A stretch of 64,000 bases of DNA from Stenotrophomonas sp. ESTM1D_MKCIP4_1 (GCF_003086895.1 NZ_CP026004.1:3198731-3262730); one strand, 5' to 3'. Counted from the first letter of the stretch, positions 8,072 through 16,750 are shown. Translations and numbers: made by a program. Notes: generated by a model not told the origin, from the sequence alone.

Positions 8072-9099
8072 GCGGACTCTCCAGAAGTGCGGAAGGCGGT
8101 AGCGAGGATCGCGTCGATGCGATCGGTTTCTTTGAGGAAGGCGTCGTGCCCATAGGGCGAGCGCAGCACGCGCAGGCTGCCGCGCGGGCCCAGCCCTTCG
8201 ACCAGGCCGACCAGATCGGCCAGCGGCACCAGGCGGTCGCCCTCCACCGCCACCACCACGGTGGGCGGCAGGATCGCGGCAGGGTCGACGCGGTGCAGGT
8301 CGATCGATTCGGACAGGCGCAGGTAGGCGGTCACCGGCGTACGCGCGACGTACTGCGCACCGGCCGCATCCAGGTAGTCTTCGGCGGCCACGCGGACGCG
8401 GCCGTTGACCACTTCCGGCGCCGCGTCGAAGCGTTCACCGAATTCTTCAGGGGTGCGGTAGCTGAGCATGGCGAACTGGCGGGCCAGCGCCAGGCCATGG
8501 TCCTCGCCACACTGCAGCTGGCCCAGGGCCACCGCACGGCGCTGCAGCGCGCGCCAGGCGGCGGCGTACGGGTGCGGGCGGTGCGCGCCGCTGGCCAGGA
8601 CCAGCTGGCGCACGCGGTTGCGGTGGCGGATGGCGAACTGCTGGCCGACCAGCGCGCCATAGGAATAGCCGACGAAGGCCTTCAGGGTGCGGATGCCGAG
8701 ATGATCCAGCAACAACGCCAGCGCATCGGCCTGGTCGGCGGTGTCGATCGGCACGTCCAGCGCGCCATCGGCACCGATGAAATCAAAGGCCAGCACGCGC
8801 AGCTGCTGCGGATCCAGCGCGCGGCCACTGCCGACCAGGTCCTCGGCCCAGCCCTTCTCGCTGAACTGTGCATTGGACGCGACGTGGCGGTGCGCGGAAA
8901 TCCCACCAGCCAGCACCACCACCGGCGCGTCGGCCGGCCCCACCCACTCATAGCGCAGGCGTACCGGGTTGGCCCCGGCGTGGCGCATCGACAGCACGGC
9001 GGCGAACTCGCCGCGTTCGGCGTGCACGCGGTCATCGACCGGCACGCTGACGGGGACAAAGGATTCGGGGCGGGCGGCGGTGCTGGGGGCGAAGCTCAT
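8068..9099 (-). CDS. metX: MetX-family homoserine O-acyltransferase (probably succinyl-specific)
   Basis: 343 residues of the alpha/beta-hydrolase MetX fold. The nucleophile elbow is GYSYGALVG (Ser146) rather than the GGSMGGMQ common in acetyl-specific MetX. The remaining triad residues are Asp288 (VEGDRLVP) and His318 (SPYGHDAF). Xanthomonad MetX proteins have been assigned as homoserine O-succinyltransferases, and the elbow fits that subgroup; a serine O-acyltransferase role is the alternative. MSFAPSTAA at 9099 is taken as start because an in-frame extension to 9183 would run through the riboswitch. First gene of metX-metB-hom. Confidence 0.85.
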   Translation of the reverse strand: MSFAPSTAARPESFVPVSVPVDDRVHAERGEFAAVLSMRHAGANPVRLRYEWVGPADAPVVVLAGGISAHRHVASNAQFSEKGWAEDLVGSGRALDPQQLRVLAFDFIGADGALDVPIDTADQADALALLLDHLGIRTLKAFVGYSYGALVGQQFAIRHRNRVRQLVLASGAHRPHPYAAAWRALQRRAVALGQLQCGEDHGLALARQFAMLSYRTPEEFGERFDAAPEVVNGRVRVAAEDYLDAAGAQYVARTPVTAYLRLSESIDLHRVDPAAILPPTVVVAVEGDRLVPLADLVGLVEGLGPRGSLRVLRSPYGHDAFLKETDRIDAILATAFRTSGESA

Positions 9100-9127
9100 G
9101 GCGGGATCCGTTGGGGGAATCGGCCAT

Positions 9128-9180
9128 CGAGCCTTCGCGGGGCTCGCGTTCGAGATGCACGTGCGGTGCATGGATCGAAC
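9128..9180 (-). promoter_or_regulatory. Putative expression platform between the SAM riboswitch and metX
   Basis: Two hairpins lie in the leader. The first (9148-9180) has outer stem GTTCGA/TCGAAC and inner stem ATGCAC/GTGCAT. The second (9128-9146) has stem CGAGCC/GGCTCG. The first shares its opening bases with the 3' strand of riboswitch helix P1, so the two can compete. No U-tract follows, so control by translation or Rho is more likely than an intrinsic terminator. Confidence 0.55.
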
Positions 9181-9293
9181 CATCTTTCGGTGGACGCCAC
9201 GGTCCCCGCAGGATTTGGCACCTACGCAGAAGCTTTCGCGTCTGCGGGCTGCCCCGGCTTCAAAGGGCCTGTCCCTCTGCCGGTCTCGATGGT
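9179..9293 (-). ncRNA. SAM-I (S-box) riboswitch controlling metX-metB-hom
   Basis: Read on the minus strand, the leader shows the conserved S-box blocks in order: P1 strand ACCATC, then CGAGACCGGCAGAGGGAC, AGGCCC with TTTGAAGCC, a CAGCC block, AGGTGCCAAATCCTGC, and finally GAAAGATGGT, which closes P1. These match the known S-adenosylmethionine-binding core. S-boxes are known in Xanthomonas. A promoter places the start of transcription at about 9293. Confidence 0.92.
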
Positions 9294-9299
9294 GGAGCC

Positions 9300-9328
9300 A
9301 CGATGCCAGCCCTTTCCGGGCATGTCAA
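9300..9328 (-). promoter_or_regulatory. Promoter of the metX-metB-hom riboswitch transcript
   Basis: A perfect -35 TTGACA (9328-9323), a 17-nt spacer and a weak -10 CATCGT (9305-9300) on the minus strand. The predicted start falls at the first bases of the SAM-I riboswitch, which supports the call. Confidence 0.65.
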
Positions 9329-9444
9329 TCCCTTCATGCGGATAAAGCGATGGAATAAATGAACCACCATTCCGGGAACGGCTGCCGGTTCGCATGTTCA
9401 GGATCCGGTACAGTCCCCTGCGCCCTTTCCCGCTGGATCCATCG

Positions 9445-10335
9445 ATGCCCCGCCTGCCCCTGTCCTGCCTGCTGCTGCCTTTGCTGGCCAGCGTAACCGC
9501 ACACGCCAGCGACTGGCGCCAGGGCTGGGGCCTGGTACCGAAGGCAGATGCGGCCGCGGCCGCGGCCGGCGACGATGCCCCGCAGGCCGCACCAACCACG
9601 CGGCTGCAGCTGCAGGCGATGGGCGGGCAATGGCAGGCGCGCATCGACAATCCGCTGGCCGGCCCCGTGCAGATCGAGCTGCGGCCGGCCCCGGGGAGTG
9701 CCATCGACGGGCTGCCGCTGCGTTCCCTGGTACAGGGCGGTGGCAGCCTGGTGGTGGGCCACCTGCCGGCCCCGGCCGATGGCCGCAGCCTGGAGGTGCG
9801 CCTGCAGTCGGTGCCAGGCAACCCCGCCGCACGCGCCGAGGACGTGGCCTACCGGCTGCCCTTCGAGGCACCGCAGCTGCGGGTGGACCAGGCACCCAAC
9901 GGTCGCTTCAGCCACCAGGACGAGGAGAACCGCGACGCGGTGGATTTCGCCCTGCCCCAGGCCACCCTGGTGATGGCCGCGCGCGAGGGCACGGTGATGC
10001 AGGTGCAGGATGGCTTCAAGGCCAATGGCCAGGACCGCGCGCGCGATGCCGGCCGCGCCAATTTCATCCGCATCCTGCACAGCGACGGCAGCATGGCGCT
10101 GTACGGGCACCTGCAGGCCGGCGGCATGCGCGTGCGGCCCGGCCAGGCGGTGCAGGCCGGGCAGCCGATCGGGCTGTCGGGCAACAGCGGCTACAGCACC
10201 GCCCCGCACCTGCACTTCGTGGTCCAGGTCAACCGAGGCATGGGCCTGCGCTCGGTGCCGGTGCGCATTTTCACCGCGCAGGGGCAACTGCAGTTCGCCC
10301 GCCAGGGCGACGCCGAAGGTGGCACCGGGCGCTGA
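9445..10335 (+). CDS. M23 family metallopeptidase (peptidoglycan hydrolase-like)
   Basis: 296 residues. The start is set at MPRLPLSCLLLPLLASVTAHA (a signal peptide); an in-frame ATG 17 codons upstream would spoil it. The N-terminal half is a poorly conserved beta-rich region. The C-terminal LytM/M23 domain has zinc-ligand motifs RFSHQDEENRDAVDF (H and D), the GTVMQVQDG turn, LYGHL and the HxH motif APHLHF. Family members cut peptide cross-links in peptidoglycan or act as non-catalytic activators of amidases; here the ligands appear intact. It lies upstream of prfC with its own transcript direction. Confidence 0.88.
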   Translation: MPRLPLSCLLLPLLASVTAHASDWRQGWGLVPKADAAAAAAGDDAPQAAPTTRLQLQAMGGQWQARIDNPLAGPVQIELRPAPGSAIDGLPLRSLVQGGGSLVVGHLPAPADGRSLEVRLQSVPGNPAARAEDVAYRLPFEAPQLRVDQAPNGRFSHQDEENRDAVDFALPQATLVMAAREGTVMQVQDGFKANGQDRARDAGRANFIRILHSDGSMALYGHLQAGGMRVRPGQAVQAGQPIGLSGNSGYSTAPHLHFVVQVNRGMGLRSVPVRIFTAQGQLQFARQGDAEGGTGR

Positions 10336-10349
10336 CCAGCCCCGGCCGG

Positions 10350-10355
10350 TATAAT
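10350..10355 (+). promoter_or_regulatory. Consensus -10 box TATAAT upstream of prfC
   Basis: A perfect TATAAT 47 nt before the prfC start and 14 nt after the M23 peptidase stop. No convincing -35 at 16-18 nt was seen. Confidence 0.45.
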
Positions 10356-10401
10356 CGGGCGCTTATCTCTTTGAAAAGCGCCCCGGGCGGGCGCCACTGC
10401 C

Positions 10402-12006
10402 ATGTCCGAAGTCGCCACCGAAGCGTCGCGTCGCCGCACCTTCGCCATCATTTCCCACCCTGACGCCGGCAAGACCACGCTGACCGAAAAGCTGCTGCTG
10501 TTCGGAGGCGCGATCCAGATGGCCGGTTCGGTCAAGGGCCGCAAGGCTGCCCGCCACGCCACGTCCGACTGGATGGCGCTGGAAAAGGAGCGCGGCATCT
10601 CCGTCACCTCCTCGGTGATGCAGTTCCCGTACGAAGGCAAGATCGTCAACCTGCTCGACACCCCCGGCCACGCCGACTTCGGCGAGGACACCTACCGCGT
10701 GCTGACCGCGGTGGACTCGGCGCTGATGGTGATCGACGTGGCCAAGGGCGTGGAAGAGCGCACCATCAAGCTGATGGAAGTGTGCCGCCTGCGCGACACC
10801 CCGATCATGACCTTCATCAACAAGCTCGACCGCGAGGGCAAGGACCCGATCGAGCTGCTGGATGAAGTGGAGACCGTGCTGGGCATCCAGTGCGCCCCGG
10901 TGACCTGGCCGATCGGCATGGGCCAGCGCCTGAAGGGCGTGGTCCACCTGCTGACCGGCGAAGTGCATCTGTACGAACCGGGCCGCAACTTCACCCGCCA
11001 GGATTCGACCATCTTCCCGTCCATCGATGCGCCCGGCCTGGCCGAGAAGATTGGTGCACAGATGCTGGCCGAGCTGCGCGACGAACTGGAACTGGTGCAG
11101 GGCGCCAGCCACCCGTTCGACCTCGACGCCTACCGCGCCGGCAAGCAGACCCCGGTGTTCTTCGGCTCGGGCGTGAACAACTTCGGCGTGCAGCCGCTGC
11201 TGGACTTCTTCGTCGAGCATGCCCCGCCGCCGCAGGCGCGCACCACCACCGGCCGCGAGATCGCGCCGGAGGAGAACAAGCTGAGCGGTTTCGTGTTCAA
11301 GATCCAGGCCAACATGGATCCGCAGCACCGCGACCGCGTGGCGTTCATGCGCATCTGTTCGGGCCGCTTCAGCGCCGGCATGAAGACCTTCCATGTGCGT
11401 ACCGGCAAGGACATGAAGCTGGCCAACGCGCTGACCTTCATGGCCAGCGACCGCGAAATCGCCGCTGAAGCGTGGCCGGGCGATGTGATCGGCATCCACA
11501 ACCACGGCACCATCTCCATCGGCGATACGTTCACCGAAGGCGAAGCGGTCACGTTCACCGGTATTCCGAACTTCGCCCCGGAACTGTTCCGTCGTGCACG
11601 CCTGCGCGATCCGCTCAAGCTCAAGCAGCTGCAGAAGGGCCTGGCCCAGCTGTCGGAGGAAGGCGCGACCCAGTTCTTCCGCCCGCTCACCAGCAACGAC
11701 CTGATCCTGGGCGCGGTGGGTGTGCTGCAGTTCGACGTGGCTGCCTACCGCCTGAAGGACGAGTACGGCGTGGAGGCGACCTTCGAGCCGGTCAGCGTCA
11801 CCACCGCCCGCTGGGTCCACTGCAGCAATGAGAAGAAGCTGGAAGAGTTCCGCGAGAAGAACGCGCTGAACCTGGCCCTGGATGCGGCCGGCCATCTGGT
11901 CTACCTGGCCCCGACCCGGGTGAACCTGCAGCTGGCCCAGGAACGCGCGCCGGACGTGCGCTTCTCGGCCACCCGCGAAGCAGCCCACACCGTGTCGGTG
12001 GGCTGA
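10402..12006 (+). CDS. prfC: Peptide chain release factor 3
   Basis: 534 residues, matching RF3 length. The GTPase domain shows the P-loop [13 protein letters not shown] (residues 18-30), switch region [25 protein letters not shown] and [12 protein letters not shown]-Tu-like domain 2 and the RF3-specific C-terminal domain follow ([18 protein letters not shown]). It recycles RF1/RF2 after termination using GTP. It appears monocistronic; two palindromes of the GGGGTCRG family and an inverted SMAG follow. Confidence 0.97.
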   Translation: MSEVATEASRRRTFAIISHPDAGKTTLTEKLLLFGGAIQMAGSVKGRKAARHATSDWMALEKERGISVTSSVMQFPYEGKIVNLLDTPGHADFGEDTYRVLTAVDSALMVIDVAKGVEERTIKLMEVCRLRDTPIMTFINKLDREGKDPIELLDEVETVLGIQCAPVTWPIGMGQRLKGVVHLLTGEVHLYEPGRNFTRQDSTIFPSIDAPGLAEKIGAQMLAELRDELELVQGASHPFDLDAYRAGKQTPVFFGSGVNNFGVQPLLDFFVEHAPPPQARTTTGREIAPEENKLSGFVFKIQANMDPQHRDRVAFMRICSGRFSAGMKTFHVRTGKDMKLANALTFMASDREIAAEAWPGDVIGIHNHGTISIGDTFTEGEAVTFTGIPNFAPELFRRARLRDPLKLKQLQKGLAQLSEEGATQFFRPLTSNDLILGAVGVLQFDVAAYRLKDEYGVEATFEPVSVTTARWVHCSNEKKLEEFREKNALNLALDAAGHLVYLAPTRVNLQLAQERAPDVRFSATREAAHTVSVG

Positions 12007-12012
12007 ACCTGC

Positions 12013-12108
12013 GGGGTCAGAGCCCTTTCCTGGCGGAAAGGGGTCTGACCCCGTACACGTGAAAGCCAGGGGTCGGATCCCTTTCCACCCGGAAAGGGCT
12101 CTGACCCC
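12013..12108. repeat. Two tandem palindromes of the GGGGTCRGA-CCCTTTCC family
   Basis: Units at 12013-12052 and 12069-12108. Each has an arm GGGGTC(A/G)GA(G/T)CCCTTTCC, a 4-5 nt loop and the near-perfect reverse complement. The same palindrome recurs at 27911-27951 and 36288-36326. It is distinct from SMAG, because it lacks the GTAG head and has longer stems. Confidence 0.85.
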
Positions 12109-12125
12109 TTCGCCACCTTCCGTTC

Positions 12126-12148
12126 ATCCACGCATGGCGTGGATCTAC
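12126..12148. repeat. SMAG monomer, inverted (GTAGATCCACGC type)
   Basis: A single unit read on the minus strand as GTAG followed by an ATCCACGC/GCGTGGAT stem with an ATG-containing loop. Confidence 0.8.
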
Positions 12149-12266
12149 CGCGGACGGTGATGGGCGCGGATTCATCCACCATACGGCGGCGGGGGTGCAA
12201 GCGCCCGCCATCGCGGCGATGATAGGGGGGCTGCGGGTCCCCCTCCCCGCGAACTCCGTCATTGCC

Positions 12267-12905
12267 ATGTCCTCCACGACTGCCGCTTCCATCCGTGAAG
12301 AAATCGCCAGCGCCCTCACCCACGGGCTCGGCGCCGTGTCCGCGCTGGCCGCAAGCGCCGTACTGATCACCCTGGCCGCCATCTACGGCGACGGCTGGCA
12401 GCTGGCCAGCGCCATCGTGTTCGGCATCGCCCTGCTGCTGCTGTACACCGCCTCCACGCTGTATCACGCCATCCAGCACCCGTTGGCAAAGGGCCGCCTG
12501 AAGGTCTTTGACCACTGCGCGATCTACATCCTGATTGCCGGCACTTACACGCCATTCACGCTCATCGGCCTGCGTGGGCCGTGGGGCTGGGGCCTGTTCA
12601 CGGCCATCTGGGCGCTGGCGCTGGGCGGGGTGGTGTTCAAGCTGTTCTACACGGGCCGCTTCAAGGCCCTGTCCACCGGCATCTACATTGCGATGGGCTG
12701 GCTGGTGATCGTGGCGATCAAGCCGATGTGGGCCTCCATCGACGGCGCGACGCTGGCCTGGCTGTTCGGCGGCGGCCTGTCCTACACGCTGGGCACCTAC
12801 TTCTACCACCGCGAATCCATTCCCTATTCGCACGCCATCTGGCACCTGTTCGTCATTGGCGGCAGCGTCTGCCACTTCGTCGCGGTGACCAAGCAGGTGC
12901 TGTAA
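12267..12905 (+). CDS. Hemolysin III / PAQR-like membrane protein (TrhA family)
   Basis: 212 residues with about seven hydrophobic helices. PAQR-superfamily metal-site motifs are present: EEIASALTHGLGA at the N-terminus, STLYHAIQH, DHCAIYILIAGTYTP and HAIWHLFVIGGSVCHFVAV at the C-terminus. The start at MSSTTAAS is chosen because the first hydrophobic residues then follow the EEI..H motif as in homologues. In bacteria, members are linked to membrane fluidity and lipid homeostasis; the name hemolysin is historical. Flanked by repeats and probably monocistronic. Confidence 0.88.
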   Translation: MSSTTAASIREEIASALTHGLGAVSALAASAVLITLAAIYGDGWQLASAIVFGIALLLLYTASTLYHAIQHPLAKGRLKVFDHCAIYILIAGTYTPFTLIGLRGPWGWGLFTAIWALALGGVVFKLFYTGRFKALSTGIYIAMGWLVIVAIKPMWASIDGATLAWLFGGGLSYTLGTYFYHRESIPYSHAIWHLFVIGGSVCHFVAVTKQVL

Positions 12906-12987
12906 GCCTGTCATCCGGCGCCCCTGTGCACGCCATGCACATGAGCGCTTCGCGCCCCGTCCACCGGGATGGGGCAACCATGGCCAT

Positions 12988-14961
12988 GTGAATGCTGCCC
13001 CCGCCCCTGCTGCGCCGCGCGCTTCGCGCTGGCGTTTCCGCCGCCCCGGACCACGTGGCCAGCGCTGGCTGGCCGTGCTGGTGTTCCTGCTGGCCGCACT
13101 GCTGATCCTCATCGCGTTGTGGGACTGGAACTGGTTCAAGGGTCCGGTGGAACGCGCGGTGCAGGCGCGCACCGGCCGTGCCCTGCACATCGGCCACCTC
13201 GACGTCGACCTCGGCCGCACCAGTACGATCCGCGCCGATGCCATCACCTTCGCCAATGCCACGTGGTCCAAGCAGGCCAACATGGCCAGTGCCGACCGCG
13301 TGGAGATCGACGTGCGGGTCTGGCCGCTGCTCCGCGGCAGCATCCAGCTTCCGGAAGTCCGCCTGACCCGTCCTGATGTCCTGCTGGAAACCGCGCCGCG
13401 CAAGGGCGACGCCGGCAACTGGGATTTCCTGCCCGCCAGCGATGGCAAGAGCACGCTGCAACTGAAGGGCCTGCGCATCGATGATGGCCGTCTGCAGTTC
13501 CTGGATGCGCTGGGCCGCACCGACATCCGCGTGGGCGTGCGCAGCGGCGAACCGAAACAAGCCGACGCTGCCCCGCCGCTGCTGGTGAAAGGCCAGGGGC
13601 GCTGGCAGGGAAATCCATTCACGCTCAGTGGCGGCACCGAATCGCCGCTGCAGCTGAGCGACAGCGAACACCCGTTCCGTATCCACCTCGATGGCCGTGC
13701 GGGCGGCACCCATGCCGTGGCCACCGGCACGCTGACCAACCCGTTTGCGCTGCAGGTGTTCGACCTGCAGTTCGCGCTCAGCGGCCAGGATCTGGCCGAC
13801 CTCTATCCGCTGCTGGGCATCGCCATCCCCCCCTCGCCGCCCTATGCCCTCGATGGCCGCCTGAAGCGCGACCACAACACCTGGCGCTACGAAGGGTTCA
13901 CCGGCAAGGTGGGTGACAGTGATCTGGGCGGCAGCCTGCAGTTTGAAGTGGGCCGGGACCGCCCGCGCCTGACCGCTACGCTGGAATCGCGCCGGCTTGA
14001 TTTCGACGATCTCGCCGGCTTCGTCGGCGCACCGCCGAAGACCGGTGGCGGTGAGACCGCCAACGCCGAACAGAAGGCACAGGCCGCAGAGGTCGCCGCC
14101 AGCCTGCGGGTACTGCCGGACACGCCCTACAACCTGGGCAAGCTGCGCGCCATGGATGCCGACGTGCGCTGGAAGGCCCACCGCATCAATGCGCCCTCGC
14201 TGCCGCTGGACGACATGGACGCGCACCTGCTGCTGGACGATGGCGTGTTGCGGCTCGATCCCCTGAACTTCGGCGTGGCCGGCGGTGACATCCGCAGCAC
14301 CATCCGCATGGACGCACGCCGGCCGCAGATCGCCACGGCACTGAAGGCCAGCGTGCGTGGCGTGGAGCTGGGCCAGCTGTTCCCCGATGCAAAGCTGGCC
14401 GAACAGGCCAAGGGTGGCATCAGCGGCCAGATCGACCTGGCCGGGCGCGGCAATTCCATTGCCGCCATGCTCGGCAGCAGCAGCGGCGATGTGGGCGTGG
14501 CGATGGGCCGTGGCCATGTCGGCAACCTGGTGATGGAGCTGGCCGGCCTGGACATAACCGAGTCGCTGAAATTCCTGTTCACCGGTGACCGGCAGATTCC
14601 GCTGCGCTGCGCGTTCGCTGATTTCGGCGTGCGCGACGGCCTGATGACCAGCCGCACCATGGCGGTGGACACCACCGATACGATCATCATCGGCGAAGGC
14701 AGCGTGAGTCTGCGCGATGAGCAGATGGACCTGCTGCTGAAGCCGCGCCCGAAAGACAAGAGCATCCTGGTGCTGCGCTCACCGCTGCGCATCGGCGGCA
14801 CGTTCAAGGATCCTTCGTTCCGGCCGGACTTCAAGGCCCTGGGCCTGCGGGGTGCAGTCGCCCTGGCCCTGGGCAGCATCGCCCCACCGGCAGCGCTGCT
14901 GGCCACGATCGAACTGGGGCCGGGCAAGGATGCCAACTGCGGCGGGCAGTACGCGAAGTAG
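12988..14961 (+). CDS. AsmA family protein (inner-membrane anchored, periplasmic)
   Basis: 657 residues starting at a GTG codon (VNAAPAP...). A basic N-terminus is followed by one transmembrane helix (WLAVLVFLLAALLILIALW, about residues 27-45). A long periplasmic AsmA-type region comes next, with the signature VERAVQARTGRALHIGHLDVDLGRT and a C-terminal AsmA-like segment (ALNFGVAGGDIRS-type strands, LTSRTMAVDTTD). Family members affect outer-membrane assembly or lipid transport between membranes. The TAG stop at 14959-14961 is the TAG of the first SMAG repeat in the downstream array. Confidence 0.87.
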   Translation: MNAAPAPAAPRASRWRFRRPGPRGQRWLAVLVFLLAALLILIALWDWNWFKGPVERAVQARTGRALHIGHLDVDLGRTSTIRADAITFANATWSKQANMASADRVEIDVRVWPLLRGSIQLPEVRLTRPDVLLETAPRKGDAGNWDFLPASDGKSTLQLKGLRIDDGRLQFLDALGRTDIRVGVRSGEPKQADAAPPLLVKGQGRWQGNPFTLSGGTESPLQLSDSEHPFRIHLDGRAGGTHAVATGTLTNPFALQVFDLQFALSGQDLADLYPLLGIAIPPSPPYALDGRLKRDHNTWRYEGFTGKVGDSDLGGSLQFEVGRDRPRLTATLESRRLDFDDLAGFVGAPPKTGGGETANAEQKAQAAEVAASLRVLPDTPYNLGKLRAMDADVRWKAHRINAPSLPLDDMDAHLLLDDGVLRLDPLNFGVAGGDIRSTIRMDARRPQIATALKASVRGVELGQLFPDAKLAEQAKGGISGQIDLAGRGNSIAAMLGSSSGDVGVAMGRGHVGNLVMELAGLDITESLKFLFTGDRQIPLRCAFADFGVRDGLMTSRTMAVDTTDTIIIGEGSVSLRDEQMDLLLKPRPKDKSILVLRSPLRIGGTFKDPSFRPDFKALGLRGAVALALGSIAPPAALLATIELGPGKDANCGGQYAK

Positions 14962-15127
14962 ATCCACGCCATGCGTGGATGGTCTCCGCGCAGTAGATCC
15001 ACGCCATGCGTGGATGATTTCCGCGCAGTAGATCCACGCCATGCGTGGATGATTTCCGCGCAGTAGATCCACGCCATGCGTGGATGATTTCCACATGGAA
15101 AAGCATCCACGCATGGCGTGGATCTAC
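14958..15127. repeat. SMAG array, five units (GTAGATCCACGC type)
   Basis: Four head-to-tail units, spaced 36 nt apart and starting at 14958, 14994, 15030 and 15066, plus one inverted unit ending CTAC at 15127. Stems ATCCACGC/GCGTGGAT are identical. The spacers (GGTCTCCGCGCA, GATTTCCGCGCA, GATTTCCGCGCA) are also nearly identical, so the array grew by tandem duplication. The first unit overlaps the stop codon of the AsmA-family gene. Confidence 0.9.
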
Positions 15128-15149
15128 AGGACCGCCAGCGGAAAAAGAC

Positions 15150-15581
15150 CTACCCCGCGACGATGTACTGCTGCAGCTGATCCAACTCCCGCCGCTGCGA
15201 ATCGATCACCGCTTTGACCAGGTCGCCAATGGAGATCACCCCCAGCACCGAACCCGATTCCACCACCGGCAGGTGACGGATGCGGTAATCGGTCACCAGC
15301 TGCAGGCAGTGCTCCACCTGCTCGCCTGGCGACACCGTCACCACTTTCGCCGTCATGATCTCGGACACAGCCGTGTCGCGCGAGGAACGATCGTGCAGCA
15401 CGATCTTGCGCGCGTAATCGCGCTCGGACAGGATGCCGACCAGTCGCGGCCCCTCCATCACCAGCACCGCACCGATGCCTTTCTCGGCCATCAACCGGAT
15501 CGCATCGATCACCGCCGCGCCCGGCGCGACCGCATGCACTTCAGGGGACTTGCCGTCCAACAGTTGCCGTACCGACGTCAT
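15150..15581 (-). CDS. CBS-domain pair protein
   Basis: 143 residues made of two CBS motifs: VHAVAPGAAVIDAIRLMAEKGIGAVLVM with GILSERDYARKIV, then VVTVSPGEQVEHCLQLVTDYRIRHLPVV with GVISIGDLVKAV. The start at 15581 has the strong ribosome site GGGAGGG 7 nt upstream and lies inside the 3' end of the glycosyltransferase gene, so the two are co-transcribed with a 41-nt overlap. CBS pairs bind adenine nucleotides as sensors; what this stand-alone protein controls is unknown. Confidence 0.9.
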   Translation of the reverse strand: MTSVRQLLDGKSPEVHAVAPGAAVIDAIRLMAEKGIGAVLVMEGPRLVGILSERDYARKIVLHDRSSRDTAVSEIMTAKVVTVSPGEQVEHCLQLVTDYRIRHLPVVESGSVLGVISIGDLVKAVIDSQRRELDQLQQYIVAG

Positions 15582-16560
15582 CTGCCTGCCCTCCCAGGGT
15601 GGGTTGCAGGCCCGAGTCTGCCACGGAAGGCGCCAACCACGCGTCAACCAGGTACAACGGCCGCTGCTTGGACTCCTCGTACAGCCGGCCCAGGTATTCA
15701 CCGATCAGCCCCAGGGCGATCAGCTGCACGCCCCCCAGGAAAAGGATCACCGCCATCATCGTCGGCCAGCCCGCCACGCGGTCGCCGTACAGGGCCGCCT
15801 TGACGATCACCCACCCGCCGAACACGAAGGCCGCTGCCGCAGTCGCCAGACCCAGGTAGGTGGCTGCCCGCAGCGGCACGGTGGAAAACCCGGTGATGCC
15901 TTCCAGTGCGAAGTTCCACAGATTCCACAGGCTGAACTTGCTGTTGCCGGCCAGGCGCGCATGGCGGTGGTAGGGCACGGCCACGCGCCGGAAACCGACC
16001 CAGCTGAAGAGGCCCTTCATGAAACGGTGCCGCTCGCGCATCTCGCGCAGCGCACTGAGGGCGCGCGGCGAGAGCAGGCGGAAGTCGCCGGTGTCGGCGG
16101 GGATCGGCGTACGTGACAGGCGGCCGATCACACGGTAGAAGATCGCAGCGGTGGTCCGCTTGCTCCAGCTCTCGCCGTCGCGCACCCGGCGCGTGCCATA
16201 GACGTTGTCATAGCCCTGCTTCCAGTGGGCCACGAAGGTCGGCACCAGCTCGGGCGGATCCTGGCCATCGGCATCGAGGATCATCGCAGCGCCCTCGCGG
16301 ACCTGGTCCAGCCCGGCGGTCAGCGCCGCTTCCTTGCCGAAGTTGCGCGACAGCCGCAGTGCCGAGACACGCGGGTCGGGATGGGCCAGCCGCTCGATCA
16401 CGTCCCAGGTGGCATCGGTGCTGCCGTCATCGACATACAGGATGTGTCCGTCGATATCCTCCAGCGCGTCGAGCACCGCGCACAGGCGCGGGTGCAGCTG
16501 GGGCAGCGCCAACTCCTCGTTATGGGCGGCGATGACGAAGGTCAGGCGTTGGCGGCTCAT
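15541..16560 (-). CDS. Family 2 glycosyltransferase, polyprenyl-phosphate type (GtrB/DPM1-like)
   Basis: 339 residues. An N-terminal GT-A domain shows FVIAAHNEE, the nucleotide-binding ILYVDDGSTDATWD and ILDADGQDPPEL, then two C-terminal transmembrane helices (YLGLATAAAAFVFGGWVIV and MMAVILFLGGVQLIALGLIGEYLG). This is the layout of enzymes that load a sugar on undecaprenyl phosphate for lipopolysaccharide or lipid modification. The start MSRQRLTFVIAAHNEE gives the family N-terminus. The frame is open further upstream through repeat DNA, which is rejected as coding. Sugar and acceptor glycan are unknown. Confidence 0.88.
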   Translation of the reverse strand: MSRQRLTFVIAAHNEELALPQLHPRLCAVLDALEDIDGHILYVDDGSTDATWDVIERLAHPDPRVSALRLSRNFGKEAALTAGLDQVREGAAMILDADGQDPPELVPTFVAHWKQGYDNVYGTRRVRDGESWSKRTTAAIFYRVIGRLSRTPIPADTGDFRLLSPRALSALREMRERHRFMKGLFSWVGFRRVAVPYHRHARLAGNSKFSLWNLWNFALEGITGFSTVPLRAATYLGLATAAAAFVFGGWVIVKAALYGDRVAGWPTMMAVILFLGGVQLIALGLIGEYLGRLYEESKQRPLYLVDAWLAPSVADSGLQPTLGGQADDVGTATVGRQVP

Positions 16561-16645
16561 GCCGGGATTGTACGTCGCTGGCGGGCTTGCAGCCCGCCGG
16601 CCCGCCAGGAGCAAGGGCAGAAGCAGCGCCTTCCTGATGCGTGGG

Positions 16646-16750
16646 GAGGCGGAGGGCATGGCCGTACAGGACACGCGGTGAATACGTCCATGTAGCTCGT
16701 AGGCGCCGTCCGTGGCGCCTACGGTCCTGCACGGCCATGCCCTCCGCCTC
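16646..16750 (-). repeat. Long-hairpin element, copy A
   Basis: 27-nt arms at 16646-16672 and 16724-16750 pair at 26 of 27 positions around a 51-nt loop. The loop holds its own perfect hairpin at 16699-16722 (GTAGGCGCC/GGCGCCTAC). The loop aligns along its length with that of copies C and D (ACGC-GT-AA ... GGCGCC-TCC-TGGCGCC-ACG). Arm sequences are unrelated to those of C and D except for the inner GGAC/GTCC. Orientation is given as that of copy C. Confidence 0.75.

Noticed and set aside
9100..9183. N-terminal extension of MetX up to the ATG at 9183
   Set aside because: This stretch is the riboswitch leader, and the homologous protein begins at MSFAPSTAA.
14958..15127. CRISPR-like appearance of the regularly spaced 36-nt array
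   Set aside because: Repeats are short palindromes with nearly identical spacers and one inverted unit, and no cas genes are present; this is a SMAG array.
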